Origin: CADEFX01 sp050260355
GTDB taxonomy: Bacteria; Pseudomonadota; Alphaproteobacteria; Rhizobiales; Hyphomicrobiaceae
Direction of reading: 5' to 3'
Length of the DNA stretch: 39,027 nt
Assembly (NCBI GenBank): GCA_050260355.1
Contig: JBLNBZ010000125.1
Location: forward strand, 1 to 39,027
Made by a program: the position numbers and the translations under genes. Of the stretch, positions 34,807 to 39,027 are shown in pieces (positions within the stretch are counted from its first letter, which is position 1; each line of letters opens with the position of its first letter). A model generated the notes under the pieces. It saw only the letters and a program-made list of their open reading frames with translations. It did no database searches and was not told the origin of the DNA.

Positions 34807-35643
34807 TCAGTGCGAGAGCAGCGTCGGCACGGTCATGTGCCGCGCGATATGACGGGTGACGCCGCCAAACACCAGCTCGCGCATGCGCGAATGGCCGTAG
34901 GCGCCCATAACCAGAAGATCGGCATCGAGGTCGGCGAGCCGGGACAGAATTTCGTCACCCACACCGATATCGGACGCGATCGAACTGTGTATGGTTGGCT
35001 TGATGCCGTGCCGGCCCAGCGCCGCAGCGATCGAGGTGTCAGATCGGAGCGCACTCTCCTCGGCCCGCTTCTCCCTGATCTCGAGAATATGCACGTTGTC
35101 CGCCCCTTTCAGGAGCGGGAGCGCGTCGAACACCGCGCGAGCGGACTCGCGGCTCGCCTTCCACGCGACCACTACGTTGCGCCCGATCTGTGGATAGTGT
35201 CCGGCATAAGGAATCACGAGGACCGGACGACCGCCCTCGAGGGCGAGACGCTCGGGAAAGTCGAGCAACGGCGACAAGTCCCAATCAGGATCGGTTTGGC
35301 CGGCGATGATCAAATCGGCAGCTCGACCATGTCTCATTACGATGGGGGCCAGATCGGCATGAGGCACCTTGAGGAACTGCGACTCCGCCACGAACGAGCC
35401 TCCTGTGGTGAGGCGCGAGAAGATGTCCCTGAGCGCGTCGCTGTTGGCGCGCTCGTCCGCGGCAACACGGCCGAGCACCTCCGACGCATACGGCATGGGA
35501 ATCGGGGGAGCAGGCATCGCAGCATAAACGTGCAGGCCGATCAGATGGGAGTTGTACCGAGTAGCCAGCTGAATGGCGGGCTCCAGCAGGGCTTCGGCGC
35601 GGCGCTTATCGTTCAAGTGCACGAGAATGGTCTTGTAGGACAT
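34807..35643 (-). CDS. Tandem universal stress protein (UspA family)
   Basis: A 278-residue protein with two Usp domains. The first (about 1-145) starts YKTILVHLNDKRRAE, and the second (about 150-278) ends in the ATP-loop region GAYGHSRMRELVFGGVTRHI. This last motif has the spacing G-2x-G-9x-G but a second Gly where ATP-binding members have Ser/Thr. ATG at 35643 follows GGAGGAA; the reading frame extends upstream to 35718 without support. It lies downstream of the phasin gene on the same strand, 77 bp away, so the two may be co-transcribed. Usp proteins accumulate in starvation, redox or low-oxygen stress. Confidence 0.92.
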   Translation of the reverse strand: MSYKTILVHLNDKRRAEALLEPAIQLATRYNSHLIGLHVYAAMPAPPIPMPYASEVLGRVAADERANSDALRDIFSRLTTGGSFVAESQFLKVPHADLAPIVMRHGRAADLIIAGQTDPDWDLSPLLDFPERLALEGGRPVLVIPYAGHYPQIGRNVVVAWKASRESARAVFDALPLLKGADNVHILEIREKRAEESALRSDTSIAAALGRHGIKPTIHSSIASDIGVGDEILSRLADLDADLLVMGAYGHSRMRELVFGGVTRHIARHMTVPTLLSH

Positions 35644-35720
35644 GAGCGCCGTTCCTCCGATTACCTGATTACTGCGAAAAATGTGCAAGTGCCGGCTCAG
35701 CCGCACGACGGCGCGCAAAG

Positions 35721-36122
35721 CTAGGCAGCTTTCGACAACGCCGGCATGCTCGCCGCCGCCTCCCCGAGGGTGCGCTGAGTAGCCATCATGCTCGAGCTCA
35801 TTAAATCCCCGGCGAACCTCGCCATGACCGCATACTCATACGCATAGTCTTGCGCCGCCCTCTGCCAGAACCTGGCATGGGCGCTCCATACTGCGTCTGG
35901 CGTTCTCGCATCGGCGAGGTGCTGCAGGAATCTCAAATCCTCTTCGATGCGGCGGCTCACGAAGTCCTGCCATTGACCACCGAACGCGACGTAGCTCTCG
36001 CGGCACTTCGAGCTCCAGTCTGCGCCGCAGGCCATGGCGGGCCCCCACCAGCTCCATGCAGCCGCCGGCGAGGCGGGATTTTTGGCATGGCGTCGTTGGT
36101 CGCTTGATGATTGCTCGCGCAT
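35721..36122 (-). CDS. Phasin-family protein
   Basis: A 133-residue amphipathic helical protein. The core WQDFVSRRIEEDLRFLQHLA and AHARFWQRAAQDYAYEYAVM, with Trp and aromatic residues in helical spacing, is the phasin pattern (polyhydroxyalkanoate granule-coating protein). No signal peptide. ATG at 36122 has AAGGAG 8 bp upstream. An oriented FNR/FixK-type box lies about 110 bp upstream, so it may be induced at low oxygen, when carbon storage is favoured. No PHA synthase is in the window; family assignment rests on pattern rather than strong motif. Confidence 0.7.
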   Translation of the reverse strand: MREQSSSDQRRHAKNPASPAAAWSWWGPAMACGADWSSKCRESYVAFGGQWQDFVSRRIEEDLRFLQHLADARTPDAVWSAHARFWQRAAQDYAYEYAVMARFAGDLMSSSMMATQRTLGEAAASMPALSKAA

Positions 36123-36231
36123 AACACGTGCTCCTTCTCGGTACCGCAATGGCTCTGCAGCTCGGCCGCAACTGCGTCCGACCATGCACCGAAGCAGCTT
36201 TCATGCTAGCTCGCTGAGCGGACCCAGCACC

Positions 36232-36245
36232 TTGACGCAGGTCAA
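36232..36245 (-). promoter_or_regulatory. FNR/FixK-type box upstream of the phasin gene
   Basis: Plus-strand TTGACGCAGGTCAA, read on the minus strand as TTGACCTGCGTCAA, fits TTGAYYTGCRTCAA. The core spacer is oriented toward the minus-strand phasin gene, whose start is about 116 bp from the box centre. Confidence 0.65.
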
Positions 36246-36301
36246 CGCCCACGCGGGCCTTTAGAACGGATGCCTTCATCCAGAGGCAGGCGCGCAGCGC
36301 T

Positions 36302-36991
36302 CTATGCAGGGGAAAACTTCGGCAGAAGACCGACCCTTTCGTCGACGCTGCGAACGCCGGGTACACGCTCCACGAGCACCTTGAGAGCCCGGCGCTGGTC
36401 ATCGGAGTCGACCATGCCGTAGAGCTCGACGACCCCGTCTTTCACGGCAAGGTTGACGAAGGCGGACTTGAGCCAGGGCTGCGCCTTGATCTGCTCCCAG
36501 ATGGCCTTCTGCAATGGTCCGGTCTGAGACCTTGCGCCTGATGCCGCGACCGCGGCCTCCGCCAACTTGCGCACGAGGTCAATCCGGCTGATCATGCCCA
36601 CGAGGTTGCCGTCGTCCAGCACCGGCACCTGGCGTATGCGATGCGCATCGAGAACCTCCGCAACGTCGGCGAGGCTGGTCGTGCTTCGGACCGAGACGAC
36701 GAATCGCGTCATCACGTCCTTCGCTTGCAGCCCGTGGCTCTTGATGTAATCGCGGGCCCTGCTGTCGGCGTCCGCGAACATGTCGAGCCACCACTTTCGC
36801 CTCTTCTCGGTGCCAGTCTCGCTGCGATGGCCGAGATCGGTCTGGCTGACGATCCCCACAACTCGATTATCTGTTGTGACCACCGGAACGGCGCTGATCC
36901 GATGACGCACGAGGAGGGCAGCGATCTCGCCGACCGTCGTCTCCGGTCCGACGGTCACGACATCGTTGGTCATGGCGTCCTGCGCGTTCAT
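36302..36991 (-). CDS. CBS-domain pair plus BON-domain protein
   Basis: A 229-residue protein. CBS domain 1 spans about 8-60 (AMTNDVVTVGPETTVGEIAALL, VVGIVSQTDL) and CBS domain 2 about 90-148 (DVMTRFVVSVRSTTSLADVAEVL, LVGMISRIDLV). A C-terminal BON-like region, about 160-225, contains LKSAFVNLAVKDGVVELYG. CBS pairs bind adenosine nucleotides as energy sensors; BON is a small lipid- or membrane-associated domain. ATG at 36991 follows GGAGGT. The frame stays open to 37747 upstream, but that stretch lies opposite the LOG gene and is not real. It is divergent from LOG with an FNR-type box between them. Confidence 0.88.
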   Translation of the reverse strand: MNAQDAMTNDVVTVGPETTVGEIAALLVRHRISAVPVVTTDNRVVGIVSQTDLGHRSETGTEKRRKWWLDMFADADSRARDYIKSHGLQAKDVMTRFVVSVRSTTSLADVAEVLDAHRIRQVPVLDDGNLVGMISRIDLVRKLAEAAVAASGARSQTGPLQKAIWEQIKAQPWLKSAFVNLAVKDGVVELYGMVDSDDQRRALKVLVERVPGVRSVDERVGLLPKFSPA

Positions 36992-37052
36992 GGTAACACC
37001 TCCAAATCCTGAAGAAGGTTGGACAGCATCAGCCCCGCGCTGCCGGTCCGCG

Positions 37053-37066
37053 TTGATTTGCGTCAA
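37053..37066 (+). promoter_or_regulatory. FNR/FixK-type box between CBS-BON and LOG genes
   Basis: TTGATTTGCGTCAA, a near-palindrome matching TTGAYYTGCRTCAA. Its centre is 61 bp before the LOG start and 68 bp before the divergent CBS-BON start, so one box could serve both. The core orientation points to the LOG gene. Confidence 0.75.
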
Positions 37067-37120
37067 TTCGGCGGCGTCGGCGGGCGAGCACCAAAGCAAT
37101 GGCAGCAAGCGTGGTCGCAC

Positions 37121-37930
37121 ATGGAAAACCAGGACGCACAAACCAAGTCCTCGAGCTACCTGCTCCCGGTCGAGGACATACAGTTCCTGCTGCGGGACGA
37201 GATGCGGGCAATTCGCTTTGCCCTCGAGTATGCGAAGGCCGAGCTCTCGCTGCGCGATTGGGGCATACGTTCCACGATCATCGTCTTTGGTGGAGCGCGC
37301 ATTCCCTCTCCCGAGCAGGCGGAGCTGGCGGTGCAGGGCGCTCGAAGCGCGGCAGAGAAGGAGACCGCCGGACACTTGGTAAGACAGTCCAAGTACTATC
37401 AGGCCGCCCGAGAGTTCGCGCGCATTGCTTCGCAGCGCCGCGGCGCGCTCGCGCCGACAAACAGATGGCGCGACAATGTCATCGCCACGGGCGGAGGCCC
37501 CGGCATCATGGAAGCGGCCAACCGAGGCGCCTTCGAGATCGGCGCGCCGAGCATAGGCTTCAATATTGCGCTGCCGCTCGAGCAAAAGCCCAATCCCTAC
37601 ATTACACCGGAGCTGTGTTTCCGGTTCCACTACTTCGCAATGCGCAAGATGCATCTGGCGATGCGCGCCAATGCCCTGGCCATCTTTCCCGGCGGCTTCG
37701 GCACTATGGACGAGCTGTTCGAGATCCTGACGCTCCTGCAGACGCACAAGGCACCCCCGGCGCCCGTCGTCCTATTCGGCGAAGAGTATTGGCGTAGGGT
37801 TGTAAATTTCCAGGCGCTCGCCGAGGAGGGCATGATTTCAGCTGCGGACTTGGCGTTGTTCGAGTTTGCCGAGACTGCCGAGGACGGATGGGCCGCGATT
37901 GTTCGGCGCGGCTTGCAGGCGCACAGATAG
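37121..37930 (+). CDS. LOG-family (lysine-decarboxylase-like) Rossmann-fold nucleotide hydrolase
   Basis: A 269-residue protein with the two family signatures: GGGPGIMEAANRGA and PGGFGTMDE, the latter holding the catalytic Arg/Glu region of the LOG cytokinin-activating and PpnN-type nucleosidases. The N-terminal RSTIIVFGGARIPSP gives the Rossmann start. The family hydrolyses nucleoside 5'-monophosphates to ribose-5-phosphate and a base; lysine decarboxylase annotations are historical. ATG at 37121; an in-frame 37019 start would overlap the FNR box and is rejected. Placed in a stress module, so a role in nucleotide salvage during slow growth is likely but inferred. Confidence 0.88.
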   Translation: MENQDAQTKSSSYLLPVEDIQFLLRDEMRAIRFALEYAKAELSLRDWGIRSTIIVFGGARIPSPEQAELAVQGARSAAEKETAGHLVRQSKYYQAAREFARIASQRRGALAPTNRWRDNVIATGGGPGIMEAANRGAFEIGAPSIGFNIALPLEQKPNPYITPELCFRFHYFAMRKMHLAMRANALAIFPGGFGTMDELFEILTLLQTHKAPPAPVVLFGEEYWRRVVNFQALAEEGMISAADLALFEFAETAEDGWAAIVRRGLQAHR

Positions 37931-38027
37931 TCGGTGAGCTCAAGCTCGGCATCGACCGGCCGGCATCGTCGAATGTCCAACCGCCGGCAGATGCTTGCCG
38001 CCACGTGCGGCAGAGCTGCCCGCCGCG

Positions 38028-38041
38028 TTGACTTGCGTCAA
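38028..38041 (+). promoter_or_regulatory. FNR/FixK-type box upstream of DUF2267 gene
   Basis: TTGACTTGCGTCAA fits TTGAYYTGCRTCAA and points toward the plus-strand DUF2267 gene, 63 bp from its ATG. An activator at -41.5 would place the transcription start near 38076, just after an AT-rich stretch (GAATTACTTTA, 38066-38076). Confidence 0.75.
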
Positions 38042-38097
38042 AGTATGACACGCAGGGAAGGAGCAGAATTACTTTATCCGGCCCAAGGAGCAGTACG

Positions 38098-38547
38098 ATG
38101 AGCATCCCCGCAACCGTCGCTCATGGCGTGCAACAGGCGCAGGAGTGGTTGAAAGAGCTGCGCGACTACGGCGATCTCCCAGACGAGGAAACCGCTTACA
38201 GCGTCTTGCGGGCGGTCCTGCATCAACTTCGCGATCGGCTCACGCCGGAAGAAGCAGCCGACCTCGGCGCCCAGCTCTCACTGGTCGTTCGAGGAATCTA
38301 CTTCGAGGGCTACAGGCCAGGCCATGTACCCGAGAAGGTGCGCTCAAAGCAGGAGTTTTGCGACGGCGTCGCGGCGAAGCTCCAGCCGCACCGCATCGCT
38401 CCGGAACCGGCTGTTCGCGACGTGTTTGCAATTCTGGCGCAGCATTGCGATCTCGGCGAGATTTCCGACGTGATTGATCAACTCCCGAAGGACATCAAGG
38501 GGATGTGGCCGGAAGGCGCACGAAAATTCAAGGGGCGGCAGAGCTAA
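38098..38547 (+). CDS. DUF2267 domain protein
   Basis: A 149-residue protein of the DUF2267 family, common in stress and low-oxygen gene sets of alphaproteobacteria. The pattern is helical: AQEWLKELRDYGDLPDEETAY, RAVLHQLRDRLTPEEAADLGAQLSLVVRG, then the second repeat ending DVIDQLPKDIKGMWP. The function is not known. ATG at 38098 follows AAGGAG. Its own FNR-type box lies just upstream. Confidence 0.9.
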   Translation: MSIPATVAHGVQQAQEWLKELRDYGDLPDEETAYSVLRAVLHQLRDRLTPEEAADLGAQLSLVVRGIYFEGYRPGHVPEKVRSKQEFCDGVAAKLQPHRIAPEPAVRDVFAILAQHCDLGEISDVIDQLPKDIKGMWPEGARKFKGRQS

Positions 38548-38688
38548 GGCGGCATCGGATGCCCTGCCGGCTCATGGGTTCTTGCTGAGATCTCGGCATT
38601 GCAGCTCCGAACTCTCTGCGCGAACAGCGATCATTCTGGCGTGCTCGGATGGAGTCCGGCAAAGGCAGCAGAGACTTTTTTGCGCCGG

Positions 38689-38702
38689 TTGATCTGCATC
38701 AA
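38689..38702 (+). promoter_or_regulatory. FNR/FixK-type box upstream of the terminal Usp gene
   Basis: TTGATCTGCATCAA is an ideal match to the classical FNR/FixK consensus. Its centre is 69 bp before the Usp start at 38765 and it points toward that gene. Confidence 0.8.
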
Positions 38703-38764
38703 AGCGCAATGGGCTGCATTCCTGCCGATTGAGATAGCACCAAGCAACGACAAGGAGCCACGCG

Positions 38765-39027
38765 ATGGGCGCGGCAGCCACGAAGCCTCAGAACATCCTC
38801 CTGGCGACTGATCTAACGCCCGCGTGCGATCGTGCCTTCGACCGCGCTGTGCAGCTTGCACTGGCATGGGGCGCGCGCCTCACCGTCTGTCATGTGGTCG
38901 AGGCAAGCTCGCGTCGCCCCTGGGGCATTGACCGCCGGATCAGAAATGCCGAGATCGAAATCGAGCGTCTCGTCCGCAACAATCCGCTTGGTCCGAGACT
39001 GTCGCGTCACACTATCATAGGTGATCC
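38765..39027 (+). CDS. Universal stress protein, partial (cut by window end)
   Basis: An ATG at 38765 with AAGGAG upstream opens a frame to the window edge without a stop: MGAAATKPQNILLATDLTP, then DRAVQLALAWGARLTVCHVVEA. This is the first beta-strand/helix unit of a UspA-family domain. Only about 87 residues are visible. It has its own FNR-type box upstream. Confidence 0.85.
   Translation, partial: MGAAATKPQNILLATDLTPACDRAFDRAVQLALAWGARLTVCHVVEASSRRPWGIDRRIRNAEIEIERLVRNNPLGPRLSRHTIIGD

Noticed and set aside
36302..37747. Long 481-codon version of the CBS-BON gene
   Set aside because: The first 252 codons lie opposite the LOG gene; the real start at 36991 has a strong GGAGGT site and the CBS domain begins right after it.
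1..39027. CRISPR array, prophage or complete insertion sequence
   Set aside because: I saw no regularly spaced repeats, no phage structural or integrase genes and no transposase.

Overview
The window reads as a chromosomal segment of a high-GC alphaproteobacterium, most likely of the order Hyphomicrobiales (Rhizobiales). The main evidence is the rpmH-rnpA-yidC-engB ... argB-HAD gene order on the minus strand, FNR/FixK-type boxes, a phasin and an MHS-type transporter. Genes are closely packed, often with overlapping stops and starts, and use GTG and TTG as well as ATG starts. I recognise no phage, no intact insertion sequence and no CRISPR array. The left edge falls just before a complete gene; the right edge cuts a universal stress gene.

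Layout. 1-9.3 kb is catabolic: an MHS/MFS symporter, two adjacent cholesterol-oxidase-like GMC flavoproteins (one fused to an alpha/beta hydrolase with a cysteine in the nucleophile position), a short-chain dehydrogenase and an orphan NitT/TauT-type binding protein. 9.4-17.7 kb is the conserved housekeeping block on the minus strand. It is split between engB and argB by two plus-strand genes: a membrane-anchored free-standing Clp N-domain protein and an APH(3')-like phosphotransferase. 18.1-21.9 kb is a TVP38 membrane protein, a mercuric-reductase-like flavoprotein and an orphan histidine kinase, probably one operon.

22.0-27.8 kb is the most unusual part. It holds a stand-alone YcaO enzyme with its ATP-site residues, a tiny unlisted ORF with three consecutive cysteines whose stop overlaps the next start, a BTAD/SARP-type regulator with TPR repeats, and a convergent pair made of an unknown 126-residue protein and an animal-type haem peroxidase. 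It could be a small peptide-modifying (RiPP-like) locus, but the peptide substrate is not proven.

28.1-32.9 kb is a carboxylate cluster: a broken MmgE/PrpD gene, a second orphan binding protein, a PrpF-type isomerase and an intact MmgE/PrpD protein. An AI-2E family exporter and tRNA-Arg(ACG) follow. 34.8-39.0 kb is a low-oxygen/stress module (Usp, phasin, CBS-BON, LOG, DUF2267, Usp). It carries four copies of the box TTGAYYTGCRTCAA, each oriented toward the gene it most probably controls.
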